Notes under the pieces: model-generated
Database searches by the model: none
Seen by the model: the letters and a program-made list of their open reading frames with translations, nothing else
What the model was told of the DNA's origin: nothing
NCBI GenBank assembly: GCA_017472965.1
Contig: JAFUNR010000023.1
Span: forward strand, 1 to 64,000
DNA: 64,000 nucleotides
Origin: Oscillospiraceae bacterium
GTDB lineage: Bacteria; Bacillota; Clostridia; Oscillospirales; Ruminococcaceae
Direction: 5' to 3'
Shown: one piece after another, positions 1 through 6,833 of the stretch
Position numbering within the stretch: the first letter of the stretch is position 1
Layout: every line of letters starts with the position of its first letter
Program-made: the position numbers and the translations under genes

Positions 1-2
1 AG

Positions 3-239
3 GACAATCTGGATGCTTTCCTCGCTCTGACAGAAAAGTATGTGGATATTCCGGAGCTGACACCGACTATCGTAAACGAGTTTATCAAGAGAATCCTCGT
101 TTATGCACCGGATAAATCCAGCGGAAAGCGTCAGCAGCGAGTTCGCATCTTCTTCAACTTCCTTGATGAAGTGGAGATTCCCGCTGTATTTGAACCCATT
201 ATCTACGAAAGACCTACGAAAAACAGAAAAACGGCGTGA
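3..239 (+). CDS. Large serine recombinase, C-terminal end (partial)
   Basis: The reading frame enters from the left edge of the window and ends at a stop at 237-239. The visible 78 residues have the layout of the DUF4368-type C-terminal segment of large serine recombinases of the TndX/Tn5397 kind: a short helix, then ELTPTIVNEFIKRILVYAPD, then a strand ending in basic and aromatic residues. The catalytic resolvase domain and the zinc-ribbon/coiled-coil part would lie left of the window. The gene probably ends a further mobile element that abuts the tyrosine-integrase module beginning near 325. The family call is fairly safe. Nothing can be said about activity. Confidence 0.75.
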   Translation, partial: DNLDAFLALTEKYVDIPELTPTIVNEFIKRILVYAPDKSSGKRQQRVRIFFNFLDEVEIPAVFEPIIYERPTKNRKTA

Positions 240-256
240 CCTTCGGGTCACACCGT
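231..256 (+). terminator. Intrinsic terminator-like hairpin after the recombinase
   Basis: An 11-bp stem (acggcgtgacc / ggtcacaccgt, one G-T pair) closes a TTCG tetraloop and overlaps the stop codon. The downstream bases are T-rich (ttctt). Confidence 0.6.
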
Positions 257-324
257 TCTTCTGCAACTTAAATAGTTACTTATCCCTATTAAGCCTTGGT
301 TTTCAAGGCTTTTTTCTGTTTTCG

Positions 325-387
325 CGGAACTTTTGTTGCGGGGTCGGAAACTTTTTGACCCAGATTTGACCACTATTTGACCACTAT
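325..387. repeat. Left copy of a direct repeat flanking the integrase module (candidate att site)
   Basis: Positions 325-360 match 10645-10680 at 32 of 36 bases. The motif actatttgaccactat is identical at 372-387 and 10670-10685. The copy lies just beyond the 3' end of the integrase gene, where an attachment site of a Tn916-type element is expected. The repeat is seen directly. Its role as an att site is inferred. Confidence 0.5.
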
Positions 388-1513
388 GGCAATGTGTCCA
401 TTGAGTCCAATGTGTATTCATCGCCGCCGAAGGCTGCTGCGAACTTGCTGACGGCCTGCTGGCGAATGGAATCCTGAACGTGGAGATAGTGCTGGGTCAT
501 GTCGATGTCGGCATGGCCGACGATGCTCTGGATGGTGGGAAGATCAACGCCCAGAGCCTGAAGCTGACTGACATAGGTATGCCGGCAGCTGTGGGGTGTC
601 AGGACACGCACACCCTCAATTTCACTGATCGCAGCCTTGAATTTGTCCCGGAAGTAGGATGGATTGCAGGGCTGATCTTTTTTGCCTACCTCCCAGATGA
701 AGGTCCGGTCAGTGTTCCGTAACCGCACCGCGCACCAGCGCAGGTTCGGCGGTACGGGAACATCCCGGTAGCTGTCACGGGATTTGGGCTGTCCCACCGT
801 TGCAGTGCCCTTGACCATGTTGATGGCCTGACGGATGTGAATGACAGAGCCGTCCTCGGCAATGTGTCTGGGTTCCAGGGCCAGAAGCTCCTGGGATCGC
901 ATACCGGTACCAAGCAGCAGCCGGATGCTAAGCCCGATCCTGTCCTCCGGGAGATTTTCCACAAGAACCTCACCTCTTCGGCGGTAAATGCCTCCTTGCG
1001 CTTCACAGGGCCTCTGGAGCGCATTTTGTCGGCGAACCGGACAGGATTCTTGCGAACCAGGTCATTGGCTTCTGCCTTATGAAAAATCTGATAGAGCATA
1101 CCCCTGCATTGGGTGATGCAGGAATCGGAACGACCGTCCTTGCGGAGGGTCTTGAGGAACACCTCCACATCGTAGGGTTTGATGTCAGCGAGCTTGCGCA
1201 TCCAGAAATAGTCCTTCAAAATGCGCAGGGTGTAACGGTAGTTCTCCTGGGTGGTTGCGGTAATGTTGTCCTGATGGTGTTCAAACCAGATGTCTGCCCA
1301 GTCGCCGAAGGTGTAGTTGTGGGAGGTATCGATGCCTGCGGCACGATCGTCCAGAAACTTCTTCAGCTTTTCTTTGGCTTCCTTCTTGGTTTTTCCGTAG
1401 ACGGATTTGTAGTCGGGTTTGCCGTTGGGCTTGTAGCCGATCATAACGCGGCATTCCCAGCGTCCGTCATCTCTTTGGCGAGCCATACCCTCGCCGTTGG
1501 ATCTTTTTGCCAT
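384..1513 (-). pseudogene. Tyrosine recombinase (integrase), frameshifted
   Basis: This is a Tn916-family integrase read from 1513 (ATG, preceded by gaaggag) to 384. The first part has an arm-type N-terminal domain (MAKRSNGEG...DGRWECRV...) and a SAM-like core-binding domain up to AEEVRFL. Near 962-967 the frame shifts by one base. The catalytic domain continues in another frame with GTGMRSQEL (catalytic Arg), HSCRHTY (His-x-x-Arg), GH and the terminal QHYLH tyrosine. Adding one base near 964 would restore a protein of about 375 residues of normal architecture. Either the gene is dead or the read has an error. It faces the left repeat copy and follows an excisionase gene, the usual int-xis order. 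If truly shifted, the flanked module cannot excise by itself. Confidence 0.85.
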
Positions 1514-1614
1514 GTTACTCCTTCCTCTGGTAACAAAGGCGCTTCGCACCTTTAAGTTACCATAACTTCCGATGCAATGGAAGCGTTTTCATAAATTATT
1601 TTCGTGAATTTGAG

Positions 1615-1653
1615 CCGCACCGCCTGAGCAGATCATAGCCGCAAGCGGTGCGG
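1615..1653 (-). terminator. Hairpin between the excisionase and integrase genes
   Basis: A 9-bp perfect stem (ccgcaccgc / gcggtgcgg) encloses a 21-base loop. There is no T-run, so it is more likely an attenuating or mRNA-processing structure than a full terminator. Confidence 0.3.
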
Positions 1654-1660
1654 GCCTGCT

Positions 1661-1861
1661 TTATGCTGCCAGCTGCTTCTCCATCCAGGCGATCAGCTTG
1701 TCCTTGGGGACGGTCATGCGCTTGCCGATCTTCAGCGTGGGAAAGCCCTTGCTGTGCATCAGCGCGTAGGCATTGGCCCGAGAGATACCCAGCACCTGGG
1801 CCACATCCTCAGCAGACAATGCCAGGGGCAGTTGGTCAAGAGATGTGTAGTTATTCGTCAT
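1661..1861 (-). CDS. Excisionase-like helix-turn-helix protein
   Basis: This 66-residue protein starts at the ATG at 1861, preceded by aaaggagg. The sequence LALSAEDVAQVLGISRANAYALM is a MerR/excisionase-type winged helix-turn-helix, followed by the strand motif FPTLKIGKRMTVPKDKLIAWM. It is typical of the small Xis proteins beside Tn916-like integrases, which bend DNA at the element ends and steer the integrase towards excision. Its start overlaps the end of the MobC-like gene by 11 bp, suggesting translational coupling. Although the integrase is broken, this gene looks intact. Confidence 0.75.
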   Translation of the reverse strand: MTNNYTSLDQLPLALSAEDVAQVLGISRANAYALMHSKGFPTLKIGKRMTVPKDKLIAWMEKQLAA

Positions 1862-2204
1862 GGTTTTCCTCCTTTGCACGGGGACGGATATACGGAATGA
1901 ACATTCGGCGGATATCATCGCGGAGCTCCCAAAGCTCGGCGGTTTCCTTGCGGAGCGCAGGCTCGTCCACGAAGTGATTGCCAAAGGCTCGGCTCGTCAG
2001 TATGTTCAGGTTCGTGCCGATTCTGGTCAGGTGATTGATCAGGGAGCGCATCTCAACATTCGGCGCTTCTGTGATCTGATAGCCATCCAACATACTGCGA
2101 ATAAAACCTTCTCGGGAATAGTTTGTTTTACCGACCATGCTATCAAGACGAGCCAGTTCAGCATCGGTCAGTCTGATTTTGATTTCATTGTTTCTTGTTC
2201 TCAT
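1851..2204 (-). CDS. MobC-like relaxosome accessory protein (ribbon-helix-helix)
   Basis: The protein has 117 residues. The N-terminus RNNEIKIRLTDAELARLDSMV is a ribbon-helix-helix strand and helix, and MRSLINHLTRIGTNLNILTSRAF matches the conserved helix of MobC proteins (Leu...Ile-Gly-x-Asn-Leu-Asn). MobC proteins bind oriT and help the relaxase nick. No relaxase gene is visible in this module, so the protein could act only with a partner supplied in trans, or it may be a relic. It sits between a hypothetical gene (2-bp gap) and the excisionase in a tight minus-strand operon. Confidence 0.65.
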   Translation of the reverse strand: MRTRNNEIKIRLTDAELARLDSMVGKTNYSREGFIRSMLDGYQITEAPNVEMRSLINHLTRIGTNLNILTSRAFGNHFVDEPALRKETAELWELRDDIRRMFIPYIRPRAKEENHDE

Positions 2205-2206
2205 TT

Positions 2207-2614
2207 TTACACCTCCGGGGTTTCAGGGTTCTCCCTGACAAGCGAATTTGCGTCAGCGGATTCGGCATTGTGTCCCCACAATGCGTTGCTTGCTAAGACA
2301 GTGCCACTCATTTCCATGGTCTCTGCAGACTTGAGATACACCATGTTATCCCGACCGTTCACATAGGGCAGCTTCAGGACTGTTCCATTGGGAATATGGA
2401 AAAATCCGAGGAATCTCTGCCACTTAAAAACCGGGGTGATGATCTTTCTTCCATCCTCCAGCAGAAAGAATAGTCGAAGCATCCCACGGCGGGAGCTGCC
2501 CCGCAGGAGCAGCTGACCGACATACTCACCGGGCTTGTCCATGGGAACAAAGTCGGTGGTGTAGATACCGGCATCCACCATTTCATCGGTAGTGTAGATC
2601 TTGTCTGCGATCAT
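2207..2614 (-). CDS. Hypothetical mobile-element protein
   Basis: This 135-residue protein is not recognised. It is mostly beta-strand in appearance (YVGQLLLRGSSRRGMLRLFFLLEDGRKIITPVFKW...), with no signal peptide or membrane segment and an acidic, disordered C-terminus (ESADANSLVRENPETPEV). Its start overlaps the end of the YdbC-like gene by 4 bp, and it is 3 bases from the MobC-like gene. It is therefore co-translated with a conjugation/mobilisation-type operon and is probably an accessory protein of the element. Confidence 0.6.
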   Translation of the reverse strand: MIADKIYTTDEMVDAGIYTTDFVPMDKPGEYVGQLLLRGSSRRGMLRLFFLLEDGRKIITPVFKWQRFLGFFHIPNGTVLKLPYVNGRDNMVYLKSAETMEMSGTVLASNALWGHNAESADANSLVRENPETPEV

Positions 2615-2838
2615 GCCTTCACCTCCTTCTTCAGCGCAGTCAGAAGGTTTCGGGCCTCGCCGGAGGTCAGTGTGACGCCACGATCACACTTCTCGTGGTT
2701 GGGAGCCCAGCGACGGATCTCAAGCTTCGGAGCAGCTCCGTTCCAGGCAACCTCATTGAGCTCCAGCTGCCATCCGTTGGAATTGTGGGACAGTACCGCG
2801 ATCTCGCGGGTGATCTTACTGGTAAATTGTTTTTTCAT
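2611..2838 (-). CDS. YdbC-like PC4-family ssDNA-binding protein
   Basis: This 75-residue protein closely follows the pattern of lactococcal YdbC: an N-terminal strand EIAVLSHNSNGW, the core ELNEVAWNGAAPKLEIRRWAPNHEKCDRGVTL, then a C-terminal helix EARNLLTALKKEV. YdbC homologues have a PC4-like fold and bind single-stranded DNA without sequence preference. Many Firmicutes integrative elements carry one, presumably for replication or transfer of the excised circle. The ATG at 2838 follows ggagaaaacaacc. It is the first gene of the minus-strand operon that runs through to the integrase. Confidence 0.7.
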   Translation of the reverse strand: MKKQFTSKITREIAVLSHNSNGWQLELNEVAWNGAAPKLEIRRWAPNHEKCDRGVTLTSGEARNLLTALKKEVKA

Positions 2839-3053
2839 GGTTGTTTTCTCCTTTGTATTTGTTTGACACCGGAAGCAATCTGCCGTCCGGATCAGCGGAT
2901 CACTGCGGTGTATGTAAACGAATGGATTACAGGCTGAAGAAGGGGTACGGTGATGCGCCCTTACCTAAGCCTGTTACTCTTACTTCTTTTTCAGATGGTA
3001 AGATTTATAGAAATATTTATTTATATATGGGTTCTGAAAACGTCCTCTCACCA

Positions 3054-3284
3054 GTACCGAGTGGGAAGGGCCGTTTATTAACCCATCTGAGTAAAAAATA
3101 TTTTCATGGCACACAACCTTCTTTCACCTATTCGGAATTTTGAAGGGACAAAATCAACGGGGCGCGGTAAATTTTCCGTTCTACTTGTACCGAGTGGGAC
3201 GGGTCATTTATTCGGGTATGGGAGCAAAAATTTTTATCCCTCTAATAGTTACTAATGGGAGGCCCTGTTTTTTAACCCTCTGAG
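3054..3284. repeat. Three degenerate repeats of about 37 bp
   Basis: The copies lie at 3054-3091, 3187-3224 and 3248-3284. Copies 1 and 2 share gtaccgagtgggaNgggNc and a following tttatt block. Copies 1 and 3 share ttaaccc and tctgag at the right side. The spacing is irregular (133 and 61 bases). The unit does not code and does not form a CRISPR. It could be a set of binding sites for a replication or regulatory protein of the element. Confidence 0.5.
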
Positions 3285-3392
3285 CCGAATTTTTTCAAAA
3301 CCCTCATAAATTGTTGGTTTCGCTCACTGAAAATCCCCTCCATATACCTACCGCACGATTTAGACCTAAAAACGAAAGCGCTTTTCAAAAAA

Positions 3393-3424
3393 ATCCCGCA
3401 CTGCCTTTGCTGACAGTGCGGGAT
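3393..3424 (-). terminator. Strong hairpin with T-run on the minus strand
   Basis: An 11-bp perfect stem (atcccgcactg / cagtgcgggat) is flanked on the left by aaaaaa. On the minus strand this is a stem followed by a U-tract, a good intrinsic terminator. No minus-strand gene is visible upstream of it, so it may end a small RNA or block read-through into the repeat region. Confidence 0.6.
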
Positions 3425-3487
3425 AGATAATTGAGATAGGGGAATCTATGAATTTGCCAGATAATCATGCGGTTGCATCATTTTCTA

Positions 3488-3516
3488 TTGTAATTCGACA
3501 AATAATCTGCTATGAT
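3488..3516 (+). promoter_or_regulatory. Sigma-A-type promoter of the XRE gene
   Basis: TTGTAA at 3488-3493, a 17-base spacer, and TATGAT at 3511-3516. The leader to the ATG is about 100 bases and contains a terminator hairpin. Confidence 0.5.
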
Positions 3517-3574
3517 AATATACAACGCTGTCCGGTGTTGTAATATGCCATGGCGGAATCATACAGAATTCGTT

Positions 3575-3599
3575 GCTCTGCCATCCGGCGGAGCTTTTT
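3575..3599 (+). terminator. Leader terminator upstream of the XRE gene (attenuator candidate)
   Basis: The stem gctctgcc / ggcggagc with an ATCC loop is followed by TTTTT. An upstream ggcgga (3552-3557) could pair instead with tctgcc of the left arm, giving an alternative antiterminator. The start codon lies at 3623. Confidence 0.5.
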
Positions 3600-3622
3600 G
3601 TATATTGGGAGGAGCGACTTTT

Positions 3623-3838
3623 ATGGCTGTCAGTTATAAAAAACTCTGGAAACTCTTAATCGATAAGGATATGAAAAAGAAAGACCTCTGCGCCAAAGCC
3701 GGCATCAGTTCCGCATCTGTAACAAAGATGGGAAAGAACGGCCATGTGACAACAGAGGTACTGGCGAAAATCTGTACAGCGCTGGATTGTACGATGGATG
3801 ATATTATGGAGATCATCCCCGATGATGTAGATTGCTAA
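3623..3838 (+). CDS. XRE/Cro-family helix-turn-helix regulator
   Basis: This 71-residue protein consists of one HTH domain: the helices SYKKLWKLLIDKD, KKDLCAKAGI and SSASVTKMGKNG, then VTTEVLAKICTALDCTMDDIMEII. That is the usual size of small repressors in Clostridia mobile elements. The ATG at 3623 is chosen because gggaggag lies just upstream. It is preceded by a promoter and an internal leader terminator. It lies 37 bases before the DUF262 gene in the same direction, so it may regulate that gene and its partner. Confidence 0.8.
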   Translation: MAVSYKKLWKLLIDKDMKKKDLCAKAGISSASVTKMGKNGHVTTEVLAKICTALDCTMDDIMEIIPDDVDC

Positions 3839-3875
3839 CTGGGCTACAGAAACTATAGTGCTGGAGGGCTAATCC

Positions 3876-5051
3876 ATGAGATCATTCATTGTTAAGATAG
3901 AAAAGTTCTTCAAGATGGATACGGGTATAGTTGGTAGCAACTTTGATCCAGAAAAAAGAAAGTTGGTCATTCCGCTATACCAGCGTGAGTACAAATGGAC
4001 AAATGAAAAGATTGTCAGCCTTATCAACGATATTGGTCAACGGGATAAGTTTCTTGGAATCATTATCCTCGATGAGCAGGATGAATGCTATGAAATCGTT
4101 GATGGACAGCAACGAATTACTACTTGTTTTTTGACCTTGCTTGGTTTGCACAATCTCTATGCTGGCAGCCCTCGTGAGCAAGAAAGTATCCTCCGCCTAC
4201 TGAAACCATATGGTGAATTTTTACTCAACAACCATTCTCTTGGAAACTTCGTTTCTCACGCAGATGGAATGCTCAGTTTGGCGATAGACGACAATGAAGA
4301 TGTATACTACCAAAAAGAGGACTTTTGCAGAGCAAATGCAACTATTATGGAGCAGTTGTCGGAGATTAGCTCCCAAGGCGCTCTTCGCGAATTTAAGAGA
4401 AAGCTACTTGATTGCGAACTCCTGGTCTTGATTAACGATCAGCACCAAAATACCAGTCCTATTGAGCAGATTTTTCTTGACATTAACGAAAAAGCACAAC
4501 TTCTTGAAGTTGAAGACATCTTTAAGGGATACTGCTTTGAAAATTATGATGATGCATATCATCAGGATCTTAGATCTACGTGGGTTGATTTGAAAAAGCA
4601 AGGAATGCAGTTTACACGATTTGGTTTTGAAAACCTAAGCCAGTACATTTACCTATACTTGTTGGAAGTCGATTCTGTGGACATTCCTGAGAAGTTGACA
4701 AAAGCCGGTAAGCATTACTTACATGGAAAAGATATGGATGCAACCGAAGCACTTCTGAAAGACATGATATTGTACGGAGAAGCGACAACAGGTATGTCTA
4801 CAGCAATCAATTCAGATGATTACCGTTTTGTTGATGTCTGTGCTAATTCTCATGAATATCGAAATCAGCCAGATCACAAGATGCTAAAAATCATGCTTAA
4901 AGAAATGCTGGCAGCAAAGGCTCAATACCAAAAGCTTCCCCTATTCTACCTGCTTTATAGTCTGAAGACAAATCCTGCTTTGCCCAGATCTATTATGCAT
5001 CCACAATTTAGAAGCATCGTTACAAATCTCTATATTTATGCAACATCATGA
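3876..5051 (+). CDS. DUF262 (GmrS-type N-terminal) protein
   Basis: This 391-residue protein has the DUF262 signature: YQREYKW at residues 35-41 and DGQQR at 76-80. These are the ParB/sulfiredoxin-like nucleotide-binding motifs found in GmrSD, SspE and BrxU. Most such defence proteins carry a C-terminal DUF1524 HNH nuclease. Here the protein ends at NLYIYATS with no HNH motif, so it is a DUF262-only form or is truncated. The ATG at 3876 follows ggaggg. Its stop overlaps the next start as ATGA, so the two proteins are likely made together. A role as NTP-dependent sensor or regulator of the downstream nuclease is inferred from family and coupling. Confidence 0.8.
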   Translation: MRSFIVKIEKFFKMDTGIVGSNFDPEKRKLVIPLYQREYKWTNEKIVSLINDIGQRDKFLGIIILDEQDECYEIVDGQQRITTCFLTLLGLHNLYAGSPREQESILRLLKPYGEFLLNNHSLGNFVSHADGMLSLAIDDNEDVYYQKEDFCRANATIMEQLSEISSQGALREFKRKLLDCELLVLINDQHQNTSPIEQIFLDINEKAQLLEVEDIFKGYCFENYDDAYHQDLRSTWVDLKKQGMQFTRFGFENLSQYIYLYLLEVDSVDIPEKLTKAGKHYLHGKDMDATEALLKDMILYGEATTGMSTAINSDDYRFVDVCANSHEYRNQPDHKMLKIMLKEMLAAKAQYQKLPLFYLLYSLKTNPALPRSIMHPQFRSIVTNLYIYATS

Positions 5052-6667
5052 GTTGTAAATTCATATCTGAGTTACGCAGACTCAGTAAACTTTCTGCCGA
5101 AGCTGTCCAAAATATGGATTCTTTTGATCCTCTAAAGAAATATTTGCATGTAGTACGTAACACCGAAGCTGATTTTAAGCATCTCATGAATGCAATATCT
5201 GGTATCCAGCACAAACAGCTTGTGCTGGTATGTGGTAGCGCGGGTGACGGCAAGTCTCATTTGCTTTCACACTTGAAATATAACGATCCCGATGGATTAC
5301 TCTCTGACTATATCATCATCAATGATGCAACAGAAAGTAACGCTCCCAGAGAGACGGCAATTGAAACTCTGGCTGGGCGCATTGCGGCGTTTCGCGATGA
5401 TCGTATTTTTATTAAGACACCGACATTTTATTGTACGTTTTCGTTTTGGGTGTTGTTTGAATATTTAGACGACCAGATAAACTATAAGATTAATTGGCGC
5501 GTAAACCGTTCTTTTGCCCCTGGTGATAAATCTGATATCTATATACTGTTCTTAGAAACATTAGCAATTGTAATTAAACTTTTTTTGCAAGAGCCTGTAT
5601 TCGTTTCAATGTATTCTAACGAATATGGGGAAATCTGCGATGGAGGACTTCTATTTGAGGCAGAGGAGCATACCGGTATACTCTCAGAATGTTTATTTGT
5701 TGATAAAGTATTTGAAATGTTTGAAGTGTTTAACTTGACAATGGGTGTGCATGGACATCTTATAGGGTCAATATCCAATAATCCTGCAAATGCTCCTGAC
5801 CCATCCATTCTTAGATGCCTCAAGACTCGAAATACTAACTACGTGTGCCGGGAAGAACACATTTGTTACTATGATGATAATGTTGAATGCATTACTATAG
5901 ACAATAATGTATACAATTGCAACCGGCTTTTGGACGGATATTCATTTGAAGTTCTGCACGGAAATCATGGTAAGTTACTGATCCAAAAATTCTCATCAAA
6001 GAGCTTTATTAACTATATTGATAACGATGAGTGGCAGAAACTCCAAAAAATAGTTACTAAAAGAAAAATTAGAAATTACCAGTTAATATGCCAAAGTAAT
6101 AAGCTATACTTATTGACGCAAAACGAAATATGGGTAATTAATGGTCTATTTCATCATGCCTTGGTCGAATCTGAGCGTGAAGAAATTCTTCAACGAAATA
6201 ACAGAGAGCGTGCATTGCTGTTAGCTAATCGATCATATGAATGGCGATATCCCGTTAACTCTGGCCGTTTTGAAGAATTTGTAGCAGATTTGCTGGCAGC
6301 TGTATATCCTGATCAGCGAATACGACTTATGGGAGATAGTAATAATGCTGATGGTGGAAGAGACATCCTTATTTTCAATCCTGATAACACATTGACTATT
6401 TGTCAGTGTAAAGCTTATCAAAGAAATGTTGGAAAACATCATGTTATCGATATACGTGATACTCTTGATCATTATGGTTCGTCGGGTTTCTTTTTAATAG
6501 TATCGGAAGGCATTACCACACATTTAGTAGATCATCTATGCGTATTGAAGCAAAAGTACTCTGTAGATTGGTGGACCAAACGTGAGATATTTTCGTTACT
6601 CCGACAATATCCTTGTATTGCAGATTCTTTTTCTGATATTATAAAAATAACAAATACAGTAGGCTAA
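5048..6667 (+). CDS. DptF-like N-terminus fused to an Mrr-type endonuclease domain
   Basis: This is a 539-residue protein. Residues 1-118 match the start of DptF, the ATPase of DNA-phosphorothioation-dependent restriction: a KYLHV motif, VLVCGSAGDGKSHLLS (Walker A at 63-70) and INDATES. After about residue 118 the DptF pattern stops. A low-GC middle part of about 285 residues has no recognised motif. Residues 406-539 look like an Mrr/PD-(D/E)xK endonuclease: GRFEEFVADLL, GDSNNADGGRD (436-439) and CQCK (453-455). No DptG or DptH is nearby. The gene overlaps the DUF262 gene by 4 bp. It is either a functional chimera created by an in-frame deletion or a fossil that happens to stay open. The nuclease motifs look intact, while the ATPase lacks its later motifs. 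Confidence 0.7.
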   Translation: MSCKFISELRRLSKLSAEAVQNMDSFDPLKKYLHVVRNTEADFKHLMNAISGIQHKQLVLVCGSAGDGKSHLLSHLKYNDPDGLLSDYIIINDATESNAPRETAIETLAGRIAAFRDDRIFIKTPTFYCTFSFWVLFEYLDDQINYKINWRVNRSFAPGDKSDIYILFLETLAIVIKLFLQEPVFVSMYSNEYGEICDGGLLFEAEEHTGILSECLFVDKVFEMFEVFNLTMGVHGHLIGSISNNPANAPDPSILRCLKTRNTNYVCREEHICYYDDNVECITIDNNVYNCNRLLDGYSFEVLHGNHGKLLIQKFSSKSFINYIDNDEWQKLQKIVTKRKIRNYQLICQSNKLYLLTQNEIWVINGLFHHALVESEREEILQRNNRERALLLANRSYEWRYPVNSGRFEEFVADLLAAVYPDQRIRLMGDSNNADGGRDILIFNPDNTLTICQCKAYQRNVGKHHVIDIRDTLDHYGSSGFFLIVSEGITTHLVDHLCVLKQKYSVDWWTKREIFSLLRQYPCIADSFSDIIKITNTVG

Positions 6668-6719
6668 ACTGCATGTCACTGCTAATTACTTCGGCTTATC
6701 AGCATCTGTCAAAAAATTT

Positions 6720-6758
6720 CACCTGGATCTCATATCTGAGATCCAGGTGAGACTTTTT
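6720..6758 (+). terminator. Intrinsic terminator after the DUF262/DptF-Mrr pair
   Basis: A 13-bp perfect stem (cacctggatctca / tgagatccaggtg) with a TATC loop is followed a few bases later by TTTTT. Confidence 0.85.
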
Positions 6759-6833
6759 GCATCGCTATCTATTTACTTGACTTGATATGGTTTGTTTTCA
6801 CCTGCTTGATTTGAACAGGTGGCTTTGCAGTTT

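Larger units (their letters stand above)
2839..3487. other. Non-coding region with AT-rich repeats upstream of the mobilisation operon
   Basis: No convincing gene is present in about 650 bases. The stretch holds three copies of a degenerate repeat (3054-3284) and a strong hairpin (3393-3424). It separates the minus-strand mobilisation operon from the plus-strand XRE gene and is a likely control or origin region. Confidence 0.45.

Noticed and set aside
3054..3284. Three spaced repeats considered as a small CRISPR
   Set aside because: Copies are too divergent, spacing is irregular (133 and 61 bases) and no cas genes are present.
5539..5823. Minus-strand frame opposite the middle of the DptF/Mrr chimera
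   Set aside because: Looked at because the middle part of the chimera is unrecognised. The opposite frame has no start signal and a random composition.
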